Shown: piece after piece, positions 11,701 through 24,000 of the stretch
Layout: each line of letters opens with the position of its first letter
Numbering within the stretch: position 1 is the first letter of the stretch
From: Pelargonium nanum
Taxonomy: Eukaryota; Streptophyta; Magnoliopsida; Geraniales; Geraniaceae
Direction: 5' to 3'
DNA length: 64,000 nt
Assembly: GCA_036897485.1 (NCBI GenBank)
Contig: JAYMTF010000020.1
Coordinates: 1-64,000 of the forward strand
Notes under the pieces: generated by a model
Seen by the model: the letters and a program-made list of their open reading frames with translations, nothing else
What the model was told of the DNA's origin: nothing
Database searches by the model: none
Made by a program: the position numbers and the translations under genes

Positions 11701-14700
11701 GAGTAAAGTTTAACATTACATCAGAGCTGGTTTGGTGGGATGAGTTGTGTGACCCGTTTTGTGTTGCCTCCCCATGTAATTCATGGTCCACGTGCAAAGT
11801 AGCCCTACATATGTGGATTGTTGACGTATCCCACATTGAAAGTGTGCCGTTTAAGACCACTTGATATATGCTAGTTGGGCTGACCACATAACAACATAAG
11901 CTTTCAGCTTTGAGTAAGCTTAACAAAGGTCAATGATGGCTATTATATTTCAAAATATAAACTAGAATAGGGATTTAGAAGATGCCAACGTGTTGGCTTG
12001 GATTTCAGAATCTGTAAAGCTTATAAATGCATCAACTAATGAAAGAATTATCGTCACATAATTTAGTACACAGATCATCAGGTGAGTGAATTTTTTTAGT
12101 TTAGATGATTTCTCAAGAGGTAAGACATATAAAATACAAGTTATCCAAGAGTTGCAAGATTTACTGTATCGTTTGTCGTATCGAACAATACTCTTGGCCC
12201 TTGGGCATAGAAACACATGTATCCAGCAGTTTTTATCTACAATACAACTTTATTCTGGAATAATATCTATACTCTTAGTTGTATGCTTGTATGAGTTGTT
12301 GTCTTCTAAATTTTATAAACTGTTCTCTGTTTTATAATTTCTCAGGACCTACTGTTATCTAAATTAGTTATTAAGGTTTTATGTTTTTATATGTATAGAA
12401 TATAGATGCTAACAATAATAGTCATGTTCCTCTAGGTTCAAGTCAAGGTGGAAACAGTTTGACCTTGAAAGGATGGCCTTTAACGGTAAGTCTTATATTT
12501 CATGCTTGGTACGTTTGCGGTGGCCCATATACATGTTATTGTAATGTGCTAATTTCGAGTTGGATTGGCATGATATCTGTTTGATGAGTTCAGTAGCATA
12601 TAATGTGCTAGTAGTAGCACATTTACTGCTGGATTCAAAAGGGAACTAATAAATGTATTGCTATTAGATAACATGAAAGGATGTTGATACATAAGTTGTA
12701 TGTTGAATTGCTATTCAAGACTATTTCGGGAGGTAGAAAGAGGATTACTGCATCTGTTTCTGTTTAAAAGTAAATGCATGAAAATTCTCTCTGATGCCCA
12801 CATCTTTGTGTTACAATCCTTGTCATCTTTTTATACATGATATGATATATTTAAGTTAAACTTGATATTTGGTTCAATCATGCTATGGCTGTGAATTTTT
12901 ACAACAATATTTTGTACTAGATTGAGCACCTTGACAGCAAAGCAGCTATATGTAGTGTCTTACACATGAGCTTCACCTACTTAGAAAATAACTAGAATGT
13001 AATGCATGTATCTTTTAATCCTCACAATGCCATCAAACAAAAGAGAAATAATACTTCAGTATTACTATTGTAAGATGTGGTGTAAGGGTTAGTGTTTCTT
13101 TGTGATAACATAATTTTTGTTCATTAGGGACTAGATCAGCTTCGATCTGGGCTTCTACAGCAAAAGTCTATGATGCAGTCCCCTCAAGCCTTTAATCAAC
13201 TTCAATTACAGCAACAACTTATGCTTCAAGCACAGCAAAACATGACAACTCCATCTGCCAATGATATGGAAAGCAAAAGGCTGAGGATGCTTCTTAACAC
13301 TCGGAGTATGAGTCTTGGGAAGGACAGTCCTATAAATTCTGGTGATCTGATTCCTAATGTTGGATCACCTATGCAACTTCCTGGACTGCCTCGTGGAGAC
13401 ACTGATATGCTACTTAAGGTACCCATTCTCTATTACGCTTTTTAATCCATAGATCTTACTGTGCTTTGCTGGTTATTGTTTCTATTTGATTACAAGGCTC
13501 TTCAACTTTCCGGGAATACTTATATATAGTTGAATATTTGTCAGTTGCAACAGCAACAACTGCAGAATAGCAACCAACAGCAACAACAGTACATGCAACA
13601 TCCACTCTCTAGTCAGCAGTCGCAGAGCTCGAATCCCCACCTCCAGCAGCAAGATAAAATGATTGCTTCTGGCAGCATGACAGGGGATGGTAGCATGTCA
13701 AACACTTTCCAAGGAAATGAGCAGGTTTGCTATCTTACACGGCTGCACTTTGCAAGCCAGCTGTAACTGTTAAATTTCAATATACTGGGCTACACATAAT
13801 AGTTTGAGCTTCCACTACTAAAAGTTCAACTTTATTAGTAGGGTTTCACTTCCACGATTATATGTAACCTCTTTATCTTATATTTAAAGAATGTGGGAAA
13901 GTCACGACTTCAACATACATCCTCTTTTTTTTTTCCTATCGTTTTTACCTTTTGATGCCACCATAGATCAATAAAATTTTCAAGAATCAAATAAAACGAA
14001 GTGTAACGAACAAAGCTTATGTAATGCTCTTATCCATTCCAAAATATGTGTCCTATTTGACATTTTGCAAATATTAATGATCAATTAGTTAGTGCTTAAT
14101 TTTATATAAATTCTACAAATTCAATTTATATTCGACCAACATCCAAATTAGTATATTTACTCAACTACAGCTTATGCTTCATTGGTAGCATGTATTGCCA
14201 TTTCCCCTATTTACATTGTATTTGCCTCTTAATTGTCAAATAAGATCGTTTCTTAATCTATTGCCTGTGTTATTAACTTTTGTTTGAATCTCTAAACTTG
14301 AGCATCAACTTAAACAGGTTTTGTTCAGTTTGAAAATCTGATATTTTTGTTCATCCTTCTTTCAAGGCTTCAAAAAGTCAAACTGGAAGAAAGAGGAAAC
14401 AAACAATGTCATCCTCAGGTCCTGCCAATAGCTCGGGAACTGCAAATACTGCTGGGCCATGCCCGAGTTCACCCTCATCACCTTCAACTCACACACCTGG
14501 AGATATAATCTCAATGCCAACGATGCAACATAATAGTGGTGGTTCCTCCAAGTCAATGCTTATGTTTGGCTCTGATGGTTTGGGAGGATCACTTGCCTCA
14601 GCACCAAATCAATTAGTGAGTATCATCTTGCTTATGTCCAGTTTATTACAGTTTCCTATTACCTGATTGAGTCAATAAACTAACTTATAGGTCATCTGGC

Positions 14701-17700
14701 TGCCCCAATACTATGTAAATTTTCTTATTATCCTTTTTCATAGAATTTTCATTTTCTTATCCCAGTAACAAGTGACTCACGGGCGTAAAGGCCCATCCAG
14801 ACATTCTATACGTGCAAAATAGTTCCTTCAAATAAATTTAATTGAGTGGTTACACAGTTCTTTCTAATATAACTGCACATACTTGATAGACCACTCAAAT
14901 TGAACCAAATGGCAAGAACTTATGTGTTAATTTGATGTGATATACCAAATTTGAGTGAAGGGTACTGGCAAATTGGTTGAAACTGAAGTTATAATTCTAC
15001 TTTTATTCTGAATTTTTCATCCTGCTGCTATTGGTGTTTTGTAGTTGGTTTCTCTTTCAGAGACATATGCATATCTATTTTTTTAATAGTTAATAATATT
15101 ACTACTTTCCGCTGATAAAATAAAATAAAATTCCATACTTGTTACAAACTGGTTGCATGTTTAGTTTTTGTACTGGCACAATAAAGATTATATATTGCAG
15201 ACTGATATGGATCGCTTTGTGGATGATGGAGCTCTGGAAGATAATGTTGAATCATTTTTATCACATGAAGATTCAGACTCTAGAGACAGAGTAGGGCGGC
15301 CTGGGGATGTCAGCAAAGGTATTATCAGTGCAAATTTATTATATTGGTTTTGAACCTTCTTGTGCATGCGGACATTTTTGCTTCATGTGTTTGACGTTTG
15401 TGTTTTATTACTAGGATTCACATTTACTGAAATCCAGGTTCTTCCTGCAAGTACAAGTAAAGTTGAATGTTGTCACTTCTCATCAGATGGAAAACTACTT
15501 GTTTCTGGAGGGTATGATAAAAAGGTAATGGTCGGATAGCGTTTTTTGTGAAATATTTTGAAGACCAAATTTATCAAATTTCGATGAAAGAATGCGTTTG
15601 TCTTCTGCTAATCATTGTTATTATATCTCCTGAAAGATAACGTGGTCCCATTTGTTTCTTGATGTTGCTCTCAGGCTGTACTTTGGTGTACCGAATCATT
15701 TACAGTGAAGTCTACTCTTGAAGAACATGGTCTGTGGATTACTGATGTCCGTTTCAGTCCAAGCATGTCTAGGCTTGCAACATCTTCCGGTGACAAAACT
15801 GTCAGGGTTTGGGATGCTGATAATGTGAGTTCATCTAACGTAGACTCACTTCAAACTAGAGACATTCTGATCAATGTTATTTTCTTATACAAGTACAACC
15901 ATACACACACTCACATCTATTATACCATCGCCCTTGAGTTGTCTCGACTCTCTTACTCAGAGACCTCAATGTGACAGAACTGTCAGGGTTTGGGATGCTG
16001 ATAACATGAGTTCATCTAATATATAGACTCACTTCAAACTAGGGATATTCTGATCAATGTTTATTTATGTGTACCTATGCTATGTTATATATATATTTGT
16101 TTTCATCTAAGAGATCATTTCTTCTACTTTTTTTTATCATAGATATCATATGTAAATATGCGAGGAAAAATTTGGCGTGGCTTTAGTTACTTTTGGTTAT
16201 TTTCTTTGGTTTCTCAGCTATTCGTGTTGTCACAGCTTATTCTTTTCTTTCTCAGTTTTTTCCTCTCCAAAATTATTTAGAGTTATTGTGATTTCTCCAC
16301 ATCTCAAACTCTTAACCTTTTAAATGATTACGCATTGCAGCCTGGCTATTCTCTTCGCACTTTTACAGGGCATTCTGGCACTGTTATGTCTTTGGACTTC
16401 CACCCTAATAAAGAGGACCTTATCTGCTCTTGTGATAATAGTGAGATACGGTATTGGAGTATCAAGAATGGTAGCTGTGCTGGAGTTTTAAAGGTACGGA
16501 ATGTTACTGAACCATAATAAAATTATTGACTCGTTAATTTTCTTTTCTTTTTTGTATGCGAATTGCGATTGTAATTTTAGTTTTTCATTTTCACAGGGTG
16601 GTGCAACTCAATTAAGGTTTCAACCTCGTCTTGGAAGGTTTCTTGCTGCTGCTTCAGAGAACTTTGTGTCCATACTTGACGTGGAGGCCCAAGTTTGCAG
16701 GCATAAACTACAGGTTGGTTTTGTTTTTTGCAATTCTCTTGTGCTGATCATGTGGTATCTGAGTTAAGTAATGAGGAAGCCAGCCACTTTGTTGAGCAGT
16801 CTCATTGGAATGAAGTGTTTTAAGGTGAAATGCTTTTATTTTCTAGTTGCCAAGAAGATATAGGAATAGAAAATTGACACGAAGTCTTAAACTATTAATT
16901 GCAAGTGGTCTTGAAGTGTGTGTTGCTAGGTTTCTTCTATTTGTATGATTTGTATACAACCAAATAGCACAAGATCTCGAACTCGTATCTTCATAAAAAA
17001 TTGTCACTCCTTAAACCTAGTAATAGGTGTTGTTAATCCTTTGCTTCGTAATTTGAATTTCTTTGCAACTTTGGACTGAGCAATTTTAACTAGCAATATA
17101 CATGTTAAAGGCTTGTATAGACCTTACTTACATCTATTGGGGTGTTCTGAGTAGTTAGTGTTGTATCTCCGTTGTTTATCTCTTACAAATGGGTCTGCCA
17201 CTGTAGGGTCACAAAAATAAAGTTCTGTCGGTCTGCTGGGATGCCTCTGGTGACTATCTAGCATCTGTGAGTGATGACCTCGTCAGGGTATGGACCTTTG
17301 GCTCTGGTTCAAAAGCAGAATGCATTCACGAGCTGAGCTGCACTGGCAACAAATTTCACTCGTGTGTTTTCCATCCCACTTATCGAACTTTGCTGGTCAT
17401 TGGTTGTTATGAGGTACGTCGTAGCTATTTTACTTTCCTTTACAATAAGCTAATTCAGGCACATCATGCCATTTTGAAATTGGCTCACACAGCACCAATA
17501 TGTGGTTGTTGCATGTTAGTGCAAGTGTAATGATCATTATAAACCGTTACCTTACTAATTCTTGGATGGACTTGTTATATGTTGGGGGTGGGCAGACATT
17601 GGAGCTTTGGAACATGACTGAAAACAAGACAATGACCTTGCGGGCACATGACAAAGTAATATCGGCCTTGGCAGCATCGAGTGTTAATGGTTTGGTAGCT

Positions 17701-17739
17701 TCCGCAAGCCACGACAAGTATGTCAAGCTCTGGAAGTAA
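8708..17739 (+). CDS. LUG: Transcriptional co-repressor LEUNIG
   Basis: LEUNIG is a nuclear Groucho/Tup1-type co-repressor. With SEUSS it represses AGAMOUS and other targets. I read 18 coding exons: 8708-8739, 9860-9957, 10068-10177, 10572-10916, 11011-11099, 11196-11274, 11357-11432, 12436-12485, 13128-13418, 13545 (or 13530)-13724, 14367-14615, 15201-15318, 15415-15524, 15675-15824, 16341-16493, 16597-16713, 17207-17413 and 17596-17739. Phases close and give 865 or 870 residues; Arabidopsis LUG has 931. The N-terminal LUFS/LisH region ([31 protein letters not shown]) spans about residues 1-88. A Gln-rich segment spans ~90-160 and a second ~390-450. [20 protein letters not shown] and the RKRKQ basic patch are LUG hallmarks. 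WD40 repeats fill ~585 to the end, finishing [11 protein letters not shown]. The central region separates it from LEUNIG_HOMOLOG. A TRIM fossil sits in intron 7 and a duplicated exon end in intron 14. Confidence 0.96.
10600..10770 (+). repeat. CAG/CAA-rich polyglutamine tract in LEUNIG exon 4
   Basis: Mixed CAG and CAA codons encode long Gln runs broken by His and Met. The mixture of codons reduces slippage compared with a pure triplet. The other two frames give Ala/Thr- and Ser/Asn-rich readings that are shadows. The tract matches the position of the Gln-rich domain in LEUNIG proteins, and its length probably varies between alleles. Confidence 0.9.
11626..11925. mobile_element. TRIM (tiny non-autonomous LTR element) fossil in LEUNIG intron 7
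   Basis: Two diverged direct repeats, about 11626-11715 and 11819-11925, both begin TGTTGA and end TTAACA. Between them lie only ~100 bp. Directly inside the first repeat is ATCAGAGCTGG, resembling the primer-binding site complementary to initiator methionine tRNA. The flanks AAGGC (11621-11625) and AAGGT (11926-11930) look like a decayed 5-bp target-site duplication. It carries no genes, as expected for a TRIM. Its structure looks whole though worn. The repeats share perhaps two thirds of their bases by eye, so the insertion is old. Confidence 0.75.
15790..15882 (+). repeat. Source half of a duplicated exon-intron junction (LEUNIG exon 14)
   Basis: This covers the last ~35 bp of exon 14 and the first ~58 bp of the following intron, including the functional donor (GATAAT followed by GTGAGT). 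A close copy lies at 15971-16064 in the same intron. Confidence 0.9.
15971..16064 (+). repeat. Intronic copy of LEUNIG exon 14 end, donor lost
   Basis: This copy is offset about 181 bp from its source and reads ACTGTCAGGGTTTGGGATGC like the real exon. At the junction it has GATAACATGAGT, so the donor GT is AT. Without the donor the copy cannot end a normal exon and should stay in the intron. The source-copy pair is a local segmental duplication, not an extra WD repeat. Confidence 0.9.
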
Positions 17740-18414
17740 ACATGGAGAGAAGTTTCTCTTCACACTGACTCCTCCACCAGTATAGCTTCTTGGATATATA
17801 TATATATATGTAGTACCCAGAACCAGTTCTAAAGATTGCTAACAAATGCTTTTGGTGTTTACAGTCAGTAATACAAGCTACTACTTATTGTCTTGGGCTG
17901 GCCATTTTGATTTTGGCCATTTTGGTTTTCTATCCTCTTACTGAGTCCCACTTAACCCCAAGAAGTCATTTCTTTGCCAAAAAAGCAAATTGTTGTGTTG
18001 GTTGAAAAACAAGATCCAATAGAAAATTATGTTTTTGTCTATACTATTTGCTGTGTTTTAGTGTCATCTATCTGATATGTATATTCACAAATCAACCAAA
18101 ATAGTAACAGTGAGTAACACATGCAAGCTGAGGCTGCATCACATATATTTAAGATTCATAATAGACGAGAGAAGCATTTTCTTGAATGATGAGACAACAA
18201 ATACAAAGAGAGCGCCTTTTTATTACTCGGTCAAAGAAGTTCATTAGGAGTCCCACGTGTTAGAGAAGTTGTTATAAGAATGTTCGAAGTGTTGAAGTTC
18301 GGGGATGGGCTGGAAGTTTGGGCCTTGAGGCGGAAATGAAGGCTTGAGTCTTTGATCCTAAGTTTCTAGTGTCAGAACATACAAATCTATAATTTAACCT
18401 ATTTAACATCTCAT
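17740..18414. other. Convergent gap between LEUNIG and GA3ox
   Basis: This holds the two facing 3' UTRs and an (AT)n run near 17794-17809. I see no gene. The gap is about 675 bp, so the two transcripts may end close together. Confidence 0.6.
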
Positions 18415-19686
18415 TTATATATTACGATTTATTGCATGATCATACCGAATCAAATCCAGCGCCTTGTTGAAATGTGTTGCCTTTGCATCAAGATACTCCT
18501 TCCACGTCACGGGACGGTACACCGGGGGATCATCACCGTCCCTCAACGGCGACACTTCCACATCCTTCGGTGGGCCATAGAAGTAGGCAGCTGAAATCCG
18601 GTGGCTCGTCTTGTTCACCACCGCCCGGTGCACCACACTCTTGAACCGTCCGTTTGAGATGATGTGCATCAAGTCACCAACGTTGACCACCAACGCCCCA
18701 CTGATGGGCTCCACGTGGACCCACCCAACGTTTTCTTTGTCGACCTGAAGCCCACCAATGCTGCTCTGATACAGTAACGTGACTATCGAAGAATCCGTGT
18801 GCGGAGCTAGGCCCACAGTTCGGCCCGGTTCGGGACAGATCGGGTACGAGTTCAGCTGAAGCAGGCCTTGGCCCAACTCAGATTTTTTGGGCCTGAACCA
18901 ATTGGGCCCTTCGAGGCCCAAGCCCAGTGACTTTATCATCAGCTCTACGATCCTCTCGGTGACTCCCTCCATCGCACTCTGGTACTCCTCCATTACAGAA
19001 CTGCACACGTATCTCAGATTAGTTACTGCCAAATCACATACCGCCACGTGGCGTAAAAGACAGCCGCCATTTTCCATAGATAGTAACGAAGCGAGAAGTT
19101 ACGAAAACGCCCCTACTATTAGTTATAACTACGAAAACATGAAGTGTTGTTGCGATCTGCTAACATGACAGACAGCGGGGCATGCAGAACTAATATTTTA
19201 CACGTACCAGAACTGAGAGTGATCGTCGTCGTGCGGCCAAATCTTGCCGGCGTGTCCCGTCGGAGATCCGACAATGGTGAAGCCTTCGTGCCACATGAGC
19301 TTCGGGAAGAAGGTGGAGATTCGAGCCAGGCCGTAGCCGGTTAAGCCCTCCGGCGACCTCGCCGCCAGGATTTTCCGGCTGGCCGGGAGGGAAAAGAGCC
19401 GGCGAGTTTGGGACTCTAGGTCGTTGAAGAGTTCCGTGGAAACACCATGGTTGGTGACTTGAAAAACACCCCAGCTTTCACAGGCTTTTCGTATGAGCAA
19501 AACTGATGCATGCGGGTCGTCGGAGAGGTCAACGACGGGGACGGACTCGGCGGCGGCGGTTGAGGAAGGGTGGTCGCCGGCGTGGAGGGTCCATGTGTGG
19601 GAGTCGGGTAGTTGGTGGACGGCTTGGAAATCTAACGGCGAGTAGTGGTGGTGGTGGTGGATAGGATTGGATGTGAATGAATCCAT
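18415..19686 (-). CDS. GA3ox: Gibberellin 3-beta-dioxygenase (GA 3-oxidase)
   Basis: This 2-oxoglutarate/Fe(II) dioxygenase makes bioactive gibberellins by 3-beta-hydroxylation (GA9 to GA4, GA20 to GA1). There are two exons, 19686-19208 and 19000-18415, with one 207-bp intron, the usual GA3ox gene structure. The joined protein has 354 residues; Arabidopsis GA3ox1 has 358. The N-terminal half has LPDSHTW and VPVVDLSD, then WGVFQVTNHGV. The catalytic core shows the iron ligands in HTDSS and VVHRAVV and the oxoglutarate-binding RIS in HRISAAYFYGPP. GALVVNVGDL and YRPVTWKEYL are also typical of the subfamily. The exon join restores FCSVMEEY. An unusual His run occurs near residues 10-14. All expected catalytic residues are present. 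Of the dioxygenase families I know, GA3ox fits best; I cannot choose among paralogues. Confidence 0.92.
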
Positions 19687-21017
19687 GGCAACAAAACCAT
19701 AAACTTCTTTTGTGTGTGTGTGTTTTGTGAAGTGAACAGAGATGGGTTTTATTAGCAGATAGGAAATTGTACGTCACAGACCGAGAGAACCGGACCCGCC
19801 TTGTATTCAGAGAGAAGGGTCAGTCTTTTTTATGGGCGTCAAGCCGTCAAGTAATATAAAACACATATTCTGACAAAAGAGGTTATACCTGCACAATTAA
19901 GCACACTGATCAGCATCCATTTCGCAAGTATAGAAATAGACCGCATGACGAAGAGCACCCTTTAGACGTCTGGGGGAGACCCATTCTTTCGAAACGTGGC
20001 AAGTAGCTAGCTTGGTAGAGTGGTAGGCACAGTGTTGTGGTTGTTGTCTGTTTTTGGTGAGATGGAGAAAGAGGTCTTGACTGAAATGTTTCTGGTCTTT
20101 TTAACTGGTTTATTCACAAACTTTTTGTTTGTAATTTGGTCTGTCACCTCAGACAGACTGTGGTTCGCAATTTGTTTGGGTTATTTTCTTCTTTGACTCC
20201 AATGGGCCAACTCTTCCCTAAGGTGTAGGCTCTAGTGAGGGTAGAAAGACTATTCCGGCATAAGTAGAACATGAAATAAGTTATTTTTTCCTTAAAGGAT
20301 AGGTACCGAAGAAAAGGAACGTGGTAAAGGTAGGAGATACATTTTGTACAAAATGACAAAAAATTGGCAAGGGCAAGTATTTATGCATGTACTTCAATTA
20401 GTTTAGGTGTCTTAAAAATGCTCACTTTTTTTTATCGGCAAAAAAAAAAAAAATGCTTTCACACACATAAAAAATAGTTAATTATGTATAAATTATCAAC
20501 AATATAAGGTTGCAGTGGGTACTGATATGAGTGAGCGGGTAAGATTGGCCGAACTGAGTCAACTAAATGAGTTGGTCTCGCACTTCAGCTAAGTATACGT
20601 AGAATTATGCTACCCAAATTGATCCAAATATTTCATGTATCCAAGTACTAGTATTTTTCAAGAGCTATGTCATTTGCCTAAAAGATCACAAGTTGAACTC
20701 ATTCACTCACTCCACAAGGTAAATAACATGAGTGCAAAGAAATAACAAAGTGCATGACACCACTTCATTCTCAAATGAATTCTTGTCCATTAGATCACAA
20801 TAAAATAAATCATACATACAGCCATATTTATTGTACTCATACATTAACAAATTCTAACTAGCTGTTGTATCCTCTATGCCTCTCTCTCTCAGATATGTTA
20901 TCCTCTTTTCCTATAACACAAAAACAATTGATTCAATCTAGAAATCAATGTACCTATACAGACTTCACACTCTAGCCTTCCCATACCAGCAAATATGATA
21001 GCCAATTAAACTTTTTA
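19687..21017. other. GA3ox upstream region and ABCG32 downstream region
   Basis: A possible TATA word (TTTATATTAC, minus strand, 19851-19860) lies about 165 bp before the GA3ox start codon. The rest is AT-rich with a poly-A run near 20441-20454. The last ~100 bp before 21018 are probably the ABCG32 3' UTR. No gene is visible. Confidence 0.4.
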
Positions 21018-24000
21018 TCATCTCCTCTGGAAGTTAAAGGATTTTATTGCAAAAGCAAAAATCACTGCAAAAAATATGCAAAAACCGACCACCATTATAC
21101 CAGCTACCCCCAAGAAATCATGTCGATACCCAAGGCCTTTCTTAAGAAACTGTTTTATAGACAGCTCGGTAACTCCATCCGATAGCTTCACTAGATTCTC
21201 ATCGTCCCCGTACTGTGAAGTGAAGAGTCCATACAGACTCCAAGCAACAGGGTTTGCCCAGTAATACCATCTCCACCATATGGGGATTCTCTGAGGAAGA
21301 AATGAAGCATATAAACATATATACAATACAGATACGAAGATATACCATCAGAAATAACCAATTAATAATATATCATTACCTTGTGAGGAATCATGAAGCC
21401 ACTGAAAAGGTTCCAAAACATATAGAAGGGTGCGGCAATGATGGACGCCACATTATGATTTGGAGTGACTGCAGTTGTCATCATCCCGTAGAAGGTGAAG
21501 TATAGCACCGTAAAATACATAAAGAAAATGTACCAAACAAATTTCAAGACAGTCCACTGAAATGAAGCCAGGGAGTAGAAAATTGCGCAGTAAACAATTG
21601 TCTGTGCGAACACATATGGGAACTCAATTACCACCTGGACAAGATTTTAGTACATTAGCTAAGGAAATACAAGTTTCTCACAAATTTAAACTGGGCTATA
21701 GAGATAGAAGTTGAGAAAGGAACCTGAGCAAATGCAAATGGTAGAGCTGAGTACATCCCTGCCGCTCTCTCCCGATATGAAACATATCTCTCAATGGAAA
21801 CAACAGGTTGAACAGCTGAGGCATTGGTAATACCAATAAACAGAACGGCTGCATAGAGGGATCCCATGGCATTCAATAAATCCTGTTGAGTCTCCCTGAA
21901 AATAAGCAACCAGTGTCATTGACAAAGAATACAGGAATAGAATTTTGTAGGAAAGGAGAAGACCCAAGCATATATAATTTAAGGATATAATAGTAAGATC
22001 ATGACAATTCTACACCCTTTCTGCTTCTCATTTGACTACTATATAAGATAATCATAGTCCACATATTTCCGACCAAGGGAAGTATTAAATTGAAATGACC
22101 AGGAATTTCTGATGAGGAAAACTATGCTATACTAAGGCCTTGCGGGCCAAGAAAAATTGTATCTTAGAAATATCCAGGTTATAGACATATTAAAGACAAA
22201 AGGATCTAAGAGTTGAAACCTTTTAGAACCAAATCTCCAGCATATCGTCCCTAGCATAATTGAGATGATGACAGTGTAGAAGAAGCGAACTGCAGTATAT
22301 TGCGGATTTCGCCAGTATGAATGATTTTGCTTCCAAAGACATGCTAAAAATTGGTCAAAATATGACTGGGAGTACTGGGTTGGGAAGTTGAGTTCCTTTG
22401 AATTGCTACTTGGCTTGCTTAAGCTCTCAACCAACTCTCTGTTGATCCTGAAACAAAAGATACGTCAAATTTGTGCAAATTAATATGAAGATATGTGTAT
22501 GCAAAGACCACATGTCCAGCCAAAATTTACAGAAAACAACACATACTGAAATAGTTGTGAACTTCGATAAACTTCGGCAAAGTCCACCCCAAGACGATCT
22601 TCTTCAGCTGAAGAAGTAACTTCAAGCATCCAGGCAGCAGGATTTTCTCCAGACCTGATCTTAGGCACTCCTTCAATTGCCTACAGAACACATATGTATT
22701 TGTATATAGCATTCAGATGAATGAAGAGAAAGGAAAAAAAATTCACATATTCTAGGAAAAACATTAATATGCATAATCTGACCTCAAAGTATTCTACAAG
22801 CTCACAAGATTTTGGGCCCAGTGGACCAGCATATATGAGCTCTCCTCCACGCTTCATAAACAAAAGCTGCCAGAACATACAAGATTGAAAAAGGATTAAA
22901 TGAAACATCTAAAGTACAAGATACGTTAAGCTGTAGATTGACCTGTAATCGTTGTAACTGAAGCACAAGTATCATGAAGAAACAGGAAAGAATTGCCAGC
23001 TAACTAATATTCAATAAAATACATGCAAAAATATATTGATAAATGTCTAGATATACATGCTTAATACTAACGCATTCATCTATGTACATCTAAAACATTC
23101 ATGAAGCAGACCTCATTAAAGGTTTTGTTGACTTTATAAACAGTTCTGTTATGTGATGTATGATATTTCAAGAAAGAAAACCTTGTGAAATTAGCTCTCT
23201 ACCAAAGCATATAATAAAAGGATAAATAAGTGAATAAATAAACCTCGTCAAAGGATTCAAAAATGTCTATACTGGGCTGATGGATTGTGCACACTATTGT
23301 GCGTCCTGTATTTACGATGTTCCTCACAGTCCTCATCACAATCGCTGCAGCCCTTGCATCCAACCCTGAAGTGGGCTCATCCATAAATACTATAGAAGGA
23401 TTAGCAACCAGTTCTACAGCAATCGTCAACCTTTTCCGCTGTTCTGTTGACAAACCATCAACTCCAGGTAGCCCAACCAATGCCCCACTCAATGGGCTTA
23501 GCTCCACAAGTTCCATCACCTCCTCAACAAAAGCCTGAAATATTCGAACATCCATAGTCATGTCATGCCCCGAGACATGCAAAAAAGTAATAAACATTTT
23601 GTAAATACCCTTTGTGTCTCCAAGTCAACATCTGCTGGCAACCGGAGCCAGGCAGAAAACAGAAGTGATTCTAGAACAGTCAAACAAGGGGAGTGAACAT
23701 CAGTCTGCTCACAGTAACCAGAAACTCTGGCAAAAGTTTCTTGCTTTTTGGGATAGCCAGATATATTTATACTCCCTTCTATGACCCCACCAGTTTTCCT
23801 TCCAGCTAATACATCCATGAGGGTTGTTTTTCCTGCACCACTCACTCCTACCAAAGCTGTTAGAATACCAGGCTTGAATGCTCCAGTAACATTTACTAAC
23901 AATTGCAGTCTCTCTTCCAGTATCCCTTGTTGCTTCAATTCCTGAACAAATGGCCCAATACTTGAATGAGAAAAATGAGTACTAAAATGTTTCTAAGGTA

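Noticed and set aside
14035-14110. Possible further MITE (TTCCAAAATATGTGTCC)
   Set aside because: Only one end is recognisable and I found no inverted partner, so it is not called.
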